Under the pieces are notes generated by a model. The model was given only the letters and a program-made list of their open reading frames with translations, did no database searches and was not told where the DNA came from. A stretch of DNA of 64,000 nt from Neelides folsomi (taxonomy: Eukaryota; Arthropoda; Collembola; Neelipleona; Neelidae): contig JAQGBZ010000109.1 in NCBI GenBank assembly GCA_034687125.1, forward strand, positions 1 to 64,000. Direction: 5' to 3'. Positions 28,657 to 45,163 of this stretch are shown one piece after another. The position numbers were made by a program, and so were the translations under genes. Within the stretch, counting starts at the first letter, position 1, and each line of letters starts with the position of its first letter.

Positions 28657-30081
28657 GGCGGCAGGGGACACAGGAGATTTGGGCACTTGGCTCCGCTTGT
28701 TCTCCCACTTCTTCGGTCTAGCTTCTCGTAGTCCGCCGAGGAGGAAGATTTCATTTCTGCCTCTTAGGGCATTTGATTCGGAGAAGGGGAGCGGGAGAGG
28801 CGACGGCTGAAGGAATTGGGTCCATCCCGGCCCTCCAGTGCGTCCTCCACGGGTCAAGGGCCTTCAGAGCAATCGACCTGCGGGGGCCGAAAAAGATCGA
28901 AAATTCCGGGGAATTCGCCTATTCTCCAAATATCTCTCGTCTCTTCGGGCCAAAAAACCAAAATGGCTGTGAAAAGTCTTGGTCCTTGGGCCGGATGGGA
29001 AGGGGCGGCGGATTGGTTCGCTTTTAAGGGTCCGCCTCCTCCAGGAACGAGGCCCCCCATTGGTCGCTCTCTCCTCTCTCTCTCTTCAAAATCACCAGAG
29101 AGATGCGATTCCCGGACCGAGTTCCCAATCCCCTCGCTAGCTGCCGCTCCGCCCTCCCGCCGAAATCAGTGTCAGGCTCCTCAGTCCCGCCGCTACGCTA
29201 TGTCCATCCAAAAGGCTCCTACCGGCCTCGTCCTCGCCCATCCGTCCTCCTTCTGCCTCGTCCTTATGCATTGGCAGATCACCTTGTCCACCTGTCCCAT
29301 TGGACACATCTGTATTGTCATATGATCTTATGCTCTTCAACACAACTCAGCCCAGCATCTGCTCAACTCTGCATCGGACAATTTTTCCATCAATTTCGCA
29401 TATGTTCAAAGATGGGATAAAAATTGATAAAAAAATATAAATTGACTGCATGAATTTATTATTAATCACTTTTAAGATAACGTAAATTTTAAAAGTTAAA
29501 ATATCATTTTATGTTTTTATATAAAAAATTACTGATGGGTCAGTTAGTCAGGCCATAGATATTAAAAAATATTTTAATTATTCATTTAGGTATATTAATC
29601 ATTTAAAAATTTCCTAATTGAGAATGTATTGTAATTAACTAAAATAAATTTAAAGGTAAAAAGGGTTGATCGAGTTGATCCATATAGTTCATTGATGGCA
29701 TTTGGCATGGTGAATTTGACGAATGTGTGAGATTAACATTAGGTGTTGGAAAGTTGGAGTGGCGAATCTTGGTATATGAATATTGCACATGCTGAATGCG
29801 ATGGCGCATACAAGACTCATTGCAATATAATGCTAAAGGATACAGCACGCTCGCGGCTAAATAAGCCAATGGCAGGGCTGAATTCATTTTCTTTCGCGAT
29901 TCGACTGCTTTCGCTCCTCCAAACAGTTCAGTAGAGGAATTCGCGTTGGCCGATCATCCCACGCATTTAGTGGTAATTAGCTTTAAACTTGATTTAAATC
30001 ACCCAACTAATCACTCAAGGTGCTGGGCTTCTACCCCCTTCATTGCTTCGTCGTTCAAGGAGGACAGATTGGACTGACCAA

Positions 30082-30109
30082 GTTTAATTCATTTTTTAAT
30101 GAATTAAAC
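30082..30109. repeat. 12-bp perfect inverted repeat with a TTTT loop
   Basis: GTTTAATTCATT, four T, then AATGAATTAAAC: a perfect 12-bp stem in the CBP-TTI2 spacer, about 370 bp upstream of the TTI2 ATG. No T-run or other terminator context is needed in a eukaryote; function unknown. Confidence 0.85.
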
Positions 30110-30383
30110 CAGGAACCTAACCTGACGCAACACACGCACAAGTGGTAAGGCTCATCTTTCGCACATTACTCCATATTTATTATCTATTATGAGAAATTGT
30201 GATTTCAAAAGTTGGCTTTAACCTTTGACTCTCATTGGCTTCACTGGATTGGAGGGTTTGAGTAAAATAAAGTGTAAAATCGAAATTGCAATATTTTGGC
30301 GTGGGTATTTAAGGCCAGCCATAGCCATGTGCTGTTCCTCTGTGCGAACCTGTGCCCTATGCCGCTATGCCACATAGATTTAG

Positions 30384-30403
30384 ACACGAGACATGTCTCG
30401 TGT
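30384..30403. promoter_or_regulatory. 20-bp perfect palindrome with a p53-type half-site upstream of TTI2
   Basis: The palindrome is centred on AGACATGTCT, which matches the p53-family half-site RRRCWWGYYY at every position and is flanked symmetrically by ACACG and CGTGT. It ends 73 nt before the TTI2 ATG, so it lies in the promoter or 5' UTR. A full p53 element needs two half-sites and I see only one. Binding by p53 or any palindrome-binding factor is inference. Confidence 0.4.
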
Positions 30404-30476
30404 TAATGTCAATCGAGAAATAAAATTGTTGAATTCACACCAAAATTCACATTTATTTTAGAAGGACTATCGAAAA

Positions 30477-32398
30477 ATGAGCAAAGACGGCTGTAAGGCG
30501 GTGCGTCAGGTGCACAATAAGTTGGAAGAGATCACTCGGCTCTCTAAAGAAGGTTTGGTACAGAAGCTGAGCAAATATCCTGAAGACTACGAGAAGCGCT
30601 GCATCCCTTACAACCCGGGTCGCACTGGACTTATGCTTGAGGGAGTCTTGACATTGCTTCGGAGCATGCCAGTCATTTCACCACTGTACAACAACACTTT
30701 GGACTTCATCAATGCCAAGTACTTTGCCAATCTCCTCTTGGTGATTGGAGAACAGGAAAATCACATCTTACCATGGTCATCGGAAAACAATGTGAGGAAG
30801 TCGAAGGAAATTGTCGAGGAGATTTGCCGCATCTTTACGTTGGGCTCACGTAGTATCAAAGAAATCATTCTCATTGAAACACGATTGAGGGCTAAGACTG
30901 CCAAGCCCAAATATACGATTCTGAATCAAGCATTCAAGAATTTGCATTCCAAGTTGACTCCTGATGATTGGAAGTATTATCCAGCCGCTGAGCAAGCATA
31001 TCATTGGTTGGTTCTTCTTATGCGGGTACTCAACCATTTTTTTTACAAATGACTTTATTAAGAGTTAAATGTCAAAATATTAATTTGCCTTAAATTTTAG
31101 CGTCCTCATCTTGGTGATTCGCTCCAATTCACGCTGCCACCAGTCATTTTGTTCATCGAGGAGAACAACGATGAACACATTCTGGTTGGACTTGTGTCTT
31201 TGGGCCATTTAATTAGACATGTTGTAAGTTGAAAAAACAAATAACGTCATTTAATTATAAATTTATTATCTCTGCACTTTTAAGAATGTTAAATAAATAT
31301 TTTTTTTTAATTTGAATAAATTCAGACTAAAGATGAACTTTTGATGGATGGACGTGCTGAGCTGATCTTTAAAACTCTCAATAAGTTGTTCCGTAAGAGA
31401 GACCCGAGAATCATTGACTCTGTGATGCCTGAAATGATCAAAACTCTTTCGGTTCTTGAAAAGAATTCTCCTCATGCTTCACGAGAGGCAAACCATAATT
31501 ATGTTTACTTTTATTTATAATAACTTTTGATCTTGTGATACTTATTTGAAGGATTGTTTTGTTACTTTATACACAGTTCACTCGCTACGATATTGTCATG
31601 AAGAATATTCTCAATCCATTGAAATCCAAGTGCTCAACTGAAACAGTCGCCGAGCTTGCCATTTCGAAGAATTGGCTTCGTCATCTTGCCGTCTTTCTGG
31701 AAGTATTCGGGATCTCTACCCTTCACTGGTCAGATAGCATTATCGGGATCCTTCGTGATTTTATCAACTGCAATGATCCAGCATTCCTTCATCTTATTCT
31801 TGAAGTGAGTATTTGCGACTTTATTTATTTAATAAGTTTTGTAATTATTCGATTTTGAGATACAATCCTTAGGAATTTATTTTCTCTCTAATTTACATTA
31901 CGTTAAAATTTTCCGATTCTAGCCTAAGCCTAATCAGTGTCCTTATCGATCGTAGTATGTTTTTTGGTTAATTTAAATAACATGAGTTTTTTAAGGAATG
32001 AATAATTTGATCTGGAATCTCTGAATCTAACATCAAAGTTAAATCTTCTCTTTTAATTTCAGTGCACGCAGTTGTGCATTAAGTATACCTGGCCAAGGTT
32101 GGATTCGGATTCGCTTTCAGAAATAATCATCAAGATTGTGTTTAACACGAGCGTTACTGCCGAAGGGTTCACCAGTTTGAAGGCCGCTCAACGCCATATG
32201 ATCTACGACAAAGCCCGAGAGACTTATGCGCTTCTCATGGCTTGTCCTGATGCAAACGTTGAACGAATTCGTACTCAGATGAAAGAAATTGTGAAGAATA
32301 AAGGCAACTGCTTAAACGCTGCTTTCGTGTCTGTTCTCGCTACCGTCGTTTTACCCCCGGCTGATGGGGAGAAGAAGGATAAGCAGGAGAAAGAATGA
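30477..32398 (+). CDS. TTI2: TELO2-interacting protein 2 (TTI2)
   Basis: Subunit of the TTT complex (TELO2-TTI1-TTI2), an HSP90-linked co-chaperone that stabilises PIK-related kinases such as ATM, ATR and mTOR. Exons: 30477-31025, 31101-31223, 31326-31487 (or 31502), 31577-31804 and 32063-32398, about 465-470 residues. The all-helical protein matches human TTI2 as I remember it in the C-terminal half: LPPVILFIEENNDEHILVGL corresponds to a LxxLDDH..KVLGL segment, YTWPRLDSDS to HTWPRVSC, and YDKARETYALLMACPD to EATDCLILLDRCSQ. The N-terminal 180 residues are less conserved. Exon 3 has no strong GT donor: the choices are GAG|GCAAAC (a GC-AG intron) or TAT|GTTTAC, both in phase 0. The highly charged C-terminus is KK/E-rich. 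The gene is divergent from CBP. Confidence 0.8.
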
Positions 32399-33986
32399 AA
32401 CCTCTATTAGTTCAAATTCAAATTAGATCCATATTAGTATAACTTCCCTAGCTTTTAACAATGAATCTAATAATATCCTGATTAATGACCTCTTTAACTT
32501 TTACATTTTAACTCATATAGTCAAAATGACTTTATTTTCATTTAAATATCAGTATAGGGTAACTTTTCTCAATTATTTTGTTTTTCTTTTAGCCAGTTTT
32601 AGGTTTACAAATGTATGTATTAGTTTTTATATGTGATTAGATGTAAAACCCAACGGCAAAATAGAATAGAAAGTTTCGGTTTGATCTCTCGTATTTCTTT
32701 ATATGCTTTATCCAAGCCAATATTTTCCAGTCTATTTTGGCGTCCGGGAGTACTTACTTTTAGATATTCGAACAAGTTTTGATAGTTATTTGAATCATGT
32801 TCTCACTTTATTTATAACTCAATATATTTTACCAATAATGCGTAAATACAACAAAGACTGTTCGGGTAGTTCAATAATAATTTAAGTTGGATATTTAATT
32901 TGTGAATAGATATTTAAGAAGTGAATATAATGTGACACAAAAGTGAATTATTTTCTCATGAAAATGCTGTCTAGTTTTAAGAGTCTTCTTGGTCTGTTAT
33001 ACTTTTGATTATTTTAATTATGCCATTTGATGCTAAACATTGAGTAACATCGTTAATGTTTTACAAACTAGCATTTGATTGTGTAACAAACCATGTTATA
33101 TTTCTATAGTATGTTTTATTTTTAAGATTATATGATAACTTGGCGTTTTAATAATGTCCTATGATAAGTGGTTTCGTACCTTATGTGAAAGAAGCACAAT
33201 GCGGAAACTGATGGACTATAATTTATTACCTATAATTGTTTTAAAGCTTTGTGACAAAACTTTTTAAAAGTTAAAATTTCCATGTAATTGTGTGATTTTG
33301 ATTTAAAATATTTAAAAACTTAAAAAAAATATTATAATCGTCAATAAAATGATTTAAAAATATCCGTGTTGATCATTCACAATATAACTGAAATGCATGT
33401 TTACATATTAATATACTTTATTTAAGCCAATATCTAATGCTATCACTATATGTGTCTTTAAACTTCCTACTCATCTTCATTTCACCATCATAAATTTTAA
33501 TAACCTTAATTCTACACTTTGTGAATTTACACTAATTATCTAGCTTTGTTTCGCACAATTCCATTTTTAAGGTTTATTTTTTGAACTATTGAGAAATCAT
33601 TCCAACATGGAACATCCATCAGGTAAAAGATTTTAAAGATGCCAATTCAACAATACATTCAATGATTTAATATCTACGGGAGTAATTTGAGATTAAATTA
33701 ATCTACGCTGCGCTAATTCAAGGAAGGGAGTTTTTCGACTTCATGTGTTATTCGCGTATATGTATTTATACATGGACCCTATGTAGACTTCTGTCTCAAA
33801 ACCTCATGCTTTCAAACCAGGTGGTCTTTTCCTCAATATTTTCACCTTATTTCTGCGTTTAGTAATCACCTAATCACATTTTAAACCAATACTTATTAAT
33901 TCTCATTGAACATTTATAAGGTTTTTAAACCCTACTTGACCCTAGAATTTGTTTAGAATTAAATCGAGTATTTCTTATCCGGTTCA
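32399..33986. other. AT-rich spacer, TTI2 3' UTR and HARS promoter
   Basis: 1.6 kb, very AT-rich. One AATAAA at 33343-33348 is far from the TTI2 stop and may or may not be its poly(A) signal. No ORF with recognisable content and no RNA gene seen. Confidence 0.5.
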
Positions 33987-35988
33987 ATGGCTGACGCCGA
34001 AAGGGTAAAGCTTGAGGTGAAAATCAAAGCGCAGGGAGAAATTGTCCGGCAACTCAAAGCAAGCAAGGCGGAGAAAGACAAGGCATAACATTTATTTTTA
34101 ATTTTAACAATTATTTAACTACATTTGTTAAGTTGGCAAAACGAAATAGTTGTGATTCATTTATGGCACCGCCGTTCTTGTCGACCTCTTTGCTAAACCC
34201 ATTGACTAAATTTCGTAAATCGTTGACTTTGGGACTCAATTGGAAATTATTTCGTGGTTGTAAAAGTTCATTCAATGCTAATCCGACTATTACTGCTGAA
34301 CAGATTGACGAAGAAGTCGCGAAGTTGTTAAGCTTGAAGGCGAAGATTAAACCCGAATCGACAGCTACTACCAAGTTTGTATTGAAAACTCCTAAGGTAT
34401 GGACAATTATTTTTCGAAATATATCCAAGATAGATTCTAATTAATTAACTTTGTATTTCAGGGAACGAAAGACTATGGCCCTCATCAAATGCTGCTCAGG
34501 GAACGTGTTCTTGGGGAACTCACATCGTGCTTTAGAAAACATGGAGCTGTGGCCATTGACACTCCGGTTTTTGAGTTGAAAGAAGTTTTGACTGGGAAGT
34601 ATGGAGAGGACTCAAAGTTGATCTACGATCTCAAGGATCAAGGTGGGGAGATTTCAAGCTTGCGTTATGACCTCACCGTACCCTTTGCTCGTTATTTGGC
34701 AATGTACAAAATTAACAACCTCAAGAGGTACCATATTGCTCGTGTCTACAGAAGGGACAATCCTGTAATGACCAAGGGGAGATTCAGGGAATTTTACCAA
34801 TGCGTAAGTTAGAAACAATTATATTATTTATATTTAAACAAGATCTTCTTTTTATTTCTTTTCGGCATATTAGTCCCTATTTCTCATTTCATTTTAAGGA
34901 TTTTGACATTGCTGGAACATATGACCCCATGATTCCCGATGCTGAGTGCGTGAAAATTACTGTTGAAATACTCGAGATGCTCAAGTTGGGAGAATTTGTG
35001 ATTAAGATCAATCATCGGAAAATTCTTGATGGGATCTTTGAAGTTTGCGGAGTACCGGCGGACAAATTTCGAACAATTTGTTCATCTATTGACAAGTTGG
35101 ACAAGACGGAGTGGGATTTCGTGAGGGCTGAAATGATGAGTGAAAAGGGTTTGGATGAGACAATTGCTGATGCAATCGGGGATTTCATTCAAATTAAAAC
35201 CAAAGCTCCGAAGACTCCAACTTATGTCATTGACTACTTAAAGTCCAAGGAAGCTTTCGTTGCCAATAAAAGTGGAGCCGAGGGGTTGAAAGATGCAGAA
35301 TTGCTCTTCTCTTATTGCAAAATGATGAATATTCCAGAATCCCAGATCCATTTTGATCTGAGTCTTGCCCGGGGACTTGACTATTACACTGGCGTCATAT
35401 ATGAAGCAGTTCTTATTAGTAAGACTTTATATAATATTGTGATTAGTAAAAATAATTAGTAAAAACAATCAACTTTATTATTTTCTATTTATTTTCTTTA
35501 CAGGTCGCGGGAATGATGATGAGATAAGCGGAGTTGGGAGCATTGCTGCTGGTGGAAGATACGACAATCTCGTTGGGATGTTTGATTCAAAGGGCAAGAA
35601 GGTTCCATGTGTTGGGGTTTCACTTGGAATTGAAAGGATTTTCAGTCTCATGGAAGCAAGAGAAGCTGGTGAGGGTCGGAGACCAACGGATACATTCGTG
35701 TACGTCGCAGCAGCCGACGACAAGATCGAACCAAGACTCCAACTTGTGGCAGACTTTTGGGACGCTGGAATCCGAGCCGAGCATTCGTACAAGAAGAAAC
35801 CAAAACTTCTGCAACAATTCCAATACTGCGAAGACAACAAAATCCCATGGGCCGTGATTACAGGAGAGATTGAACGGGCAGCAGGGGTTGTCAAGATTCG
35901 GAACGTGGGCTCGAGAGAGGAATGCTCTGTTCCAAGAGATAAAATTGTTGAAGAAATCCTCGAATTACAACGAACTTCTCCCCGCTAA
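33987..35988 (+). CDS. HARS1: Histidyl-tRNA synthetase, cytosolic form
   Basis: Class II aminoacyl-tRNA synthetase that charges tRNA-His. Exons: 33987-34082, 34304-34396, 34462-34803, 34899-35418 and 35504-35988, giving 511 residues (human HARS1 is 509). Exon 1 encodes a WHEP-type helix beginning [12 protein letters not shown], joined to [14 protein letters not shown] exactly as in human. The catalytic core shows DTPVFELKE and [13 protein letters not shown], motif 2 ([14 protein letters not shown]), the histidine loops [12 protein letters not shown] and SIAAGGRYD, and motif 3 LGIERIF. The C-terminal anticodon-binding domain follows ([18 protein letters not shown]). Exon 1 is followed by GCATAA, not GT, so joining requires a GC-AG intron (34083-34303). 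A second start inside that intron gives the mitochondrial form listed separately. A poly(A) signal lies at 36241. Confidence 0.95.
34083..34303 (+). other. Candidate GC-AG intron of HARS
   Basis: The exon 1 border reads AAG|GCATAA and the acceptor is GAACAG|ATT. Phase 0 matches on both sides and the joined protein aligns to human HARS without a gap. No GT donor nearby keeps the WHEP helix. The intron carries the in-frame mitochondrial start. Confidence 0.7.
34163..35988 (+). CDS. HARS1: Histidyl-tRNA synthetase, probable mitochondrial isoform
   Basis: If intron 1 is unused, an ATG at 34163 opens a frame running straight into exon 2 (34163-34396), then through the shared exons 34462-34803, 34899-35418 and 35504-35988, about 526 residues. 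The 47 new residues start [19 protein letters not shown], carry six Lys/Arg and no acidic residue before the shared part, and look like an amphipathic mitochondrial presequence. The WHEP helix is lost, as in mitochondrial HARS2. Some invertebrates use one HARS gene for both compartments by alternative starts or splicing, so this is expected biology. Whether the message starts in the intron or retains it cannot be told from sequence. Confidence 0.7.
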
Positions 35989-38900
35989 CTAAAAGTTTAA
36001 ATTCACTTCTCATATTCTAAATTCTTGTGGGATATCATGATTAATGATTATTAATGAAAGATCTTTTTTATAAATTGGCCTTAAGACCAGAGGAAAAGCT
36101 AGAACACATTCAAATATTTATATAAGTAACTAGAGCATAAGCACGACAATTGGCTAATAATGTGTTTATTATCTTTAGTATTCAATGCGCAATTTGTAAT
36201 TGTTTGTCATATTTATATATATTTGACATGTTTGAAACGTAATAAATGGTATTATTGTATTTAATTGGCTTTTTTATTCTGTAAACATACATTCATGAGA
36301 TTCATACAAACCTTCCGAAATACCTGTAGTATGCCTATTAGTATACATCTCAATTAATACATTAAATCCTACAATGCCCAATGAGGTAAAACAAAATAAA
36401 CATATTAATGATTGTTTTAGGTATCATAGCCAAGCAGGATTTGAATTGCATGAAAAGGAGATAAATTATGGTTTGCTTGATTAGCACAAATTGGCCAATT
36501 TGTGCCATTTTTAAATGAACTTCGGCATGATTCTAGGATTCACAGACAACAAAGGAATAGGAACTAAAAGAGATTTCCATCGAATGGCAATTGTAGAAAT
36601 TTTTATTGTGTACCCCCTCACCTCCAAATTGCAATGGTTGGCTTATTTGGCTTTATTGATGCAGTCCTGTACTTGGAATCCCCACAAGTTCACGAAAAAT
36701 TTCACGTTCTAGGTAAATGGAAATGGGAGTGTAGATTCCGTGTTAATTCGAAAAAAGGTACCTATATTTATTCCCAATAGATGATACATTTACAATATGC
36801 ATACATATACATGTACACATACCTACACATATTGTTGATTCAATAGATTCCTCGTTGAGACCAAGGAGCTTTGAGGCATGAAAGTTATTAGAACTATGCA
36901 GAACGCTGGCCTCCTTTACTCGAACACACGATCTTATAATTACAGGGAGGCCCGAACCTACTTTTACCCTTTTATTCCACTTTCTTCCTTTTCCTATGGC
37001 TAAGACACACTTGTATGGACTTGCAGGATTTTTAGCACATTTCTTAGGGATTCACGATGGCGTTTCCTCCACCCAGGCCTTTCCGCCTCCCATTGTCGAA
37101 AAGTTAAAAGTTGATTTCAGTTCTTTGTTCACTTCTTCGATTCAATTGATATATGAGGCCTACGTTAGTTGGAGCCAACAAAGGCAAAGCTTATACTTAT
37201 TTCATATAAACTTTAAAGGTATCATTAGCCATTTAAGGCCATCGACATAAATATACATGTAATGATTGTATTTTAGCAATAATACCATTTTTATTAAACG
37301 TATATCTGATTGTGAGCATTTATCGTACCAAACAGTACGTTTAGATTTCCTTCTTTAACTTTTATCTTGTATATTATATTGCACATAGTAGAAAATATCT
37401 TAACATTAAATAACTAAATAGATGCATTTATAAAGACATGTAGAGGTATATTATGTAGTTACCTGCAGAAATACTATATTTATTCCTTATTCCTATCGAT
37501 GTATGTATATGCACCCGATGAATTAAACATTTTATGCAAAGGTGAAGCTAAATTATTGATAATTTGAACACTCGAGTTTATATATTAGCTCTTGTTTTGT
37601 AACTTTAAGAATCTTTACTTGATTTCAACTTCGACTTTTTCACTATGAGAAAACTGCTATAGCTCCGTTGTGTGGTTTCTTTTATTTTCACAGTCAGCTA
37701 GAGAGTCATTTTTTCTCAATTCTTTTTGACTAACGGCTATCGTTGAAGATACCAGAAATGTTTATGTTTTTTGAATATGTATTTGTATTATTTGACTGAC
37801 GATGACACATTCGCTACTTTATAAATATTTACATCCATATATTATTTACGCTAAATGATACATATACAACATACTGACAACTGACAACTACAACTACATA
37901 TTTATCTTAAAAGTCATTTACATAAAGTTGCTACGTAGTACATACATGCATCTGTATATATTTATAAACATTGGAGATAATGTTTTGTAAATGCGTCTTA
38001 ACAATAAATAGTAAATATACAAATTAAATTAATTCGTAAATATAACTAATATATGGAATACCATAGATCAGTAACTTGAAGTAAATTGTTCAACTTTCAA
38101 CATTAGTTCGTAATTCGTATTATTTACCATTCATACATATTTATGTCGTGTCCCAAATAATATATCAATTTAGGTAACGACTATTTATTTGAGAGTAAAT
38201 CTGCAAATGTCAAAGTGGTGTGATAACGCTGAAAGTAAGAGGGATATAACAAGGAATAAAATCATATTCTTAAAATATTTCCTCTCTCGTGTTCCAGAAA
38301 AGAGTAATTAAGGTCAAAGACTGAAAGAATACACACTAACTAAATGTAAGTGAGTCCATTTGATATGAGAAGAAATAAGGGTTCAATACTAAAAGTAACC
38401 ACTGGTCTGACATTTGATTTCATCCACAATTGGGATCGGGACTTTGAGACTCTCAACAGTTGAAGAGTCACAGTCGAACCTTGAGGTATATTTTCCCTCG
38501 CTGTCAGAAACTTTTCATAAAAAGTGAAGTGTTGGAGTGAAGAGTTGACTTTTATTTATATATCAAATAGTGACCAGGATTATAAAAGTGATTTCATCGG
38601 CTGCATGAGTGAGTATTGGCAGGATATTATGAGTGAGGGTGTTACGACAATCGCCCTGTTCCGGTCACCACCATTAGTCGGACAATTATTTTGACTCCAT
38701 CACTCCTCACTATTTTTTGTATTCAAGAGGGACATGAGAGGCGGAGGTTCCCTCAATATCAAACCATTGATATCTCTTCTGTTCTCCTACAAATTGTGAG
38801 CATGAGCTCTGTAACTCTGTGAATCCCAATATCTCCTCGCACTCTTGACCTCTACACGAGCATTAATCTCTAATTATCTGTAGTTAATTATCAGCTTATT

Positions 38901-39448
38901 TATATTTAAGAATTACATCATTGTTTTGAGGAACCAAATAATTTGACACTTGGTCTGGTAATGATTGCGAAAGTGTATCTCGTGGGAATCTAGGTTACGT
39001 CGTTACGTGTGACCAAAGATCGGAAATGCAAGAGGTGGAATTAGAGAAATTCATTTCGCCCCCAAAGAAGCTAAATTTTGTCTGTGATTCCTTGATAGAA
39101 ATTCGCCCTAAATTTTAAAACTTCACTATTGGCCTTAATTTAATTTGTAAGTTCCTCAAAATTTAATTTTTAATGTTTAAATAAGTTAGTACATCTTGTC
39201 AAAACAGTGTTTTTTCAATGAAATTGGATCATGTGGGATATTTTGTAGTGTAAATTTTATCTTAAGTTGAGACAAAAAGTGTTCTTTGTCAAACATAAGG
39301 TAAGTGTTACGGTTCAATATTTAATGAGGTGTTAGCATTAATTAGTAATTTGATAAAGGCGGATTTGTAACTTTTCATAATGGTTGTTTTTTGAACCCCT
39401 TTAGGGTTAGGGATGAAATCGATTGCTTCTTCTTAGCCCTCTTGAAAA
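35989..39448. other. Spacer between HARS and the DCX kinase gene
   Basis: 3.4 kb. It begins with the HARS 3' UTR, then AT-rich sequence with TACATA-type simple repeats around 36795-36835 and 37860-37960. It becomes GC-richer from about 38300 to 39060, a likely promoter or 5' UTR region for the downstream kinase. No coding exon for a first DCX domain was found. Small open frames here (for example 36996-37250) resemble nothing I know. Confidence 0.4.
36241..36246 (+). terminator. Poly(A) signal of HARS
   Basis: AATAAA about 250 nt past the HARS stop, followed by a T-rich stretch. Confidence 0.55.
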
Positions 39449-43221
<3,773 letters not shown>

Positions 43222-43600
43222 AGAACTCTGATGAACAATTTAAAGTCATTTAGGAATTCCTTAAATACATATTATAACCATAATAGAAATTTATAATACA
43301 AGATAATTATTATATCAATACTTATTATACACTTAAAAGTACACATTATACATTCACAGTTTCTCTTATAAACCCATGTAATTTAAAGTAAGGAAATTTC
43401 CTCTGACAAGATACTACGATAAATAATCGTACCTATTGTATCAAATGTATTGAAAGTGTGTGTGTGGGAATTAAACAATGTCTGAATAGTCGCATACCAA
43501 ATCTTGATTTAAGAAAAGAGAGAGAAAGGATAATTTTGGGAATTATTCACATAATTCACAACTACCGTTAAGTGTATTGATTTCAATAGATCATTTTAAT

Positions 43601-43606
43601 AATAAA
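43601..43606 (+). terminator. Candidate poly(A) signal of the DCX kinase gene
   Basis: AATAAA 380 nt past the stop codon. Position alone supports it. Confidence 0.35.
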
Positions 43607-45157
43607 TAATTTACTTGAACCAAATATCCATAACATTTAAGAGGACTATTCCAAACTTACATAGATACCTTTTTTATCATATAAGTGTACCTTTATTAAC
43701 TACAATAATTATTTTATCTTATAACTGAAAAAACGCACAGTTGAATTTTCAGTCATTCCAATTGTGTTCTTCTAAAGTATATTTATGTACAACTATTGAA
43801 TAGAAATGTTTTTTTTCAATAATGCAATTTTATAAGTTCAACATTTTCAATCGGAATTTTTTTATACTATAGTTAAATTTCAACTCAATTGGTTTTAGAG
43901 TTTAAATATTGGACTTTCTCTTGGTTAATAATATTTTTACATAATTTTTACAAGTTGTTCAATTACGTATGCATATAGATTTCTCATAAATTATTCGTGC
44001 TAAAAATTCCCTATTTTATTATAATGTTACTGCGTATGATCTTGTTACTTATATGAAGCAAGATTATGATTGGCTTTGAGTGAGGAATGTTTTATTAATT
44101 AGGAATATCCTCAATAAACAAATATTTTAATTTTTAATTTACATAATTGCCTTTGTATACCTTCTAATTTATTATTCAATGAATCATAATGGTAATAAGA
44201 ATTCCACGAGTGTGTTAACAATAATCGAAGTTGTGCGTAATCATATGATATGTGTACATGATCTTAAAAGTTTTAAAGTATATTTGGTCTAAATAGTCTC
44301 GCACTTTTTTTATATTATATATAGTGTCTAGGTCTACTATGCATGTACTTTGAGTATATATTTAATTAATTTGACTCGGCAATATATGCTATTGCCAATT
44401 ATTTCGATTCCGTTGGATAAGATACATGCAGTTAGATGCATACTCTAATACCTAAGTATATACTATACCATATACCTAACAATATAAAAACATTTTTTAA
44501 TAAATACATAGCATGTGTATAAAATAAAGATTTTGATTATTATTTGTAATTGGAACTATCAAAGCAGGTTACCAAATATTTGATATTTTGTTTCAATCGC
44601 GTTTGTAGTCATTTTTATTATAGACATTTTTTATGTTTGTAATATGTCGACAATTAGCCAATGTGCTTACTTTTTGTATTTAAGAAAATGGCCAAAAATG
44701 TACATAAATGTGATAGAAAAGTTTGAATTTTGAAATCAAATTAATTATGTTCACGATATTCGGGAAATTTTTAATAGAAGCACAATAAAACCATTAATCA
44801 ATTCATAATTCCATTGTCCATACTTTCTAAAATCATAAAGATTTACAGTAAAAACATGACATGACATATAATATACGACATGTGAAGTGTTATTTATACA
44901 TACATGTATTCATAAATACTGAATATTGAATATAAATATGTACTTGTATATACGAATACTGCATATATCATAAAAATTTGAAAATTGTATGCAGCTGACA
45001 ATTAGTTTAGGATTTTAAAAATATGCATAATTATCAGTATTTACATATGATATGTTAATTGCAATAAGTAGAGTATATGATGAATACAATGCATATATTT
45101 ATTTATGATGGGCGAAAAATATGAGGAAAGAAAAATGAAATAATGAATTTAGACTTC

Positions 45158-45163
45158 TTTATT
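45158..45163 (-). terminator. Poly(A) signal of PAICS
   Basis: AATAAA on the minus strand, about 52 nt past the PAICS stop, which implies a very short 3' UTR. Confidence 0.55.

Larger units (their letters stand above)
28583..30476. other. Divergent CBP/TTI2 promoter region
   Basis: The CBP-proximal 750 bp (28583-29330) is GC-rich and is probably the CBP promoter and 5' UTR. It holds a 23-codon uORF, a CCAAT box on the minus strand near 29060, and two YY1-like cores: a GCCGCCAT sequence on the minus strand at the uORF start and AAAATGGCTG near 28962. From 29330 to 29930 it is AT-rich and featureless. The TTI2-proximal part (29930-30476) has a 12-bp hairpin at 30082-30109 and a 20-bp palindrome at 30384-30403. 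An acceptor-like tract ends in TTTTAG at 30461, so TTI2 may have a 5' UTR intron. Confidence 0.45.
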
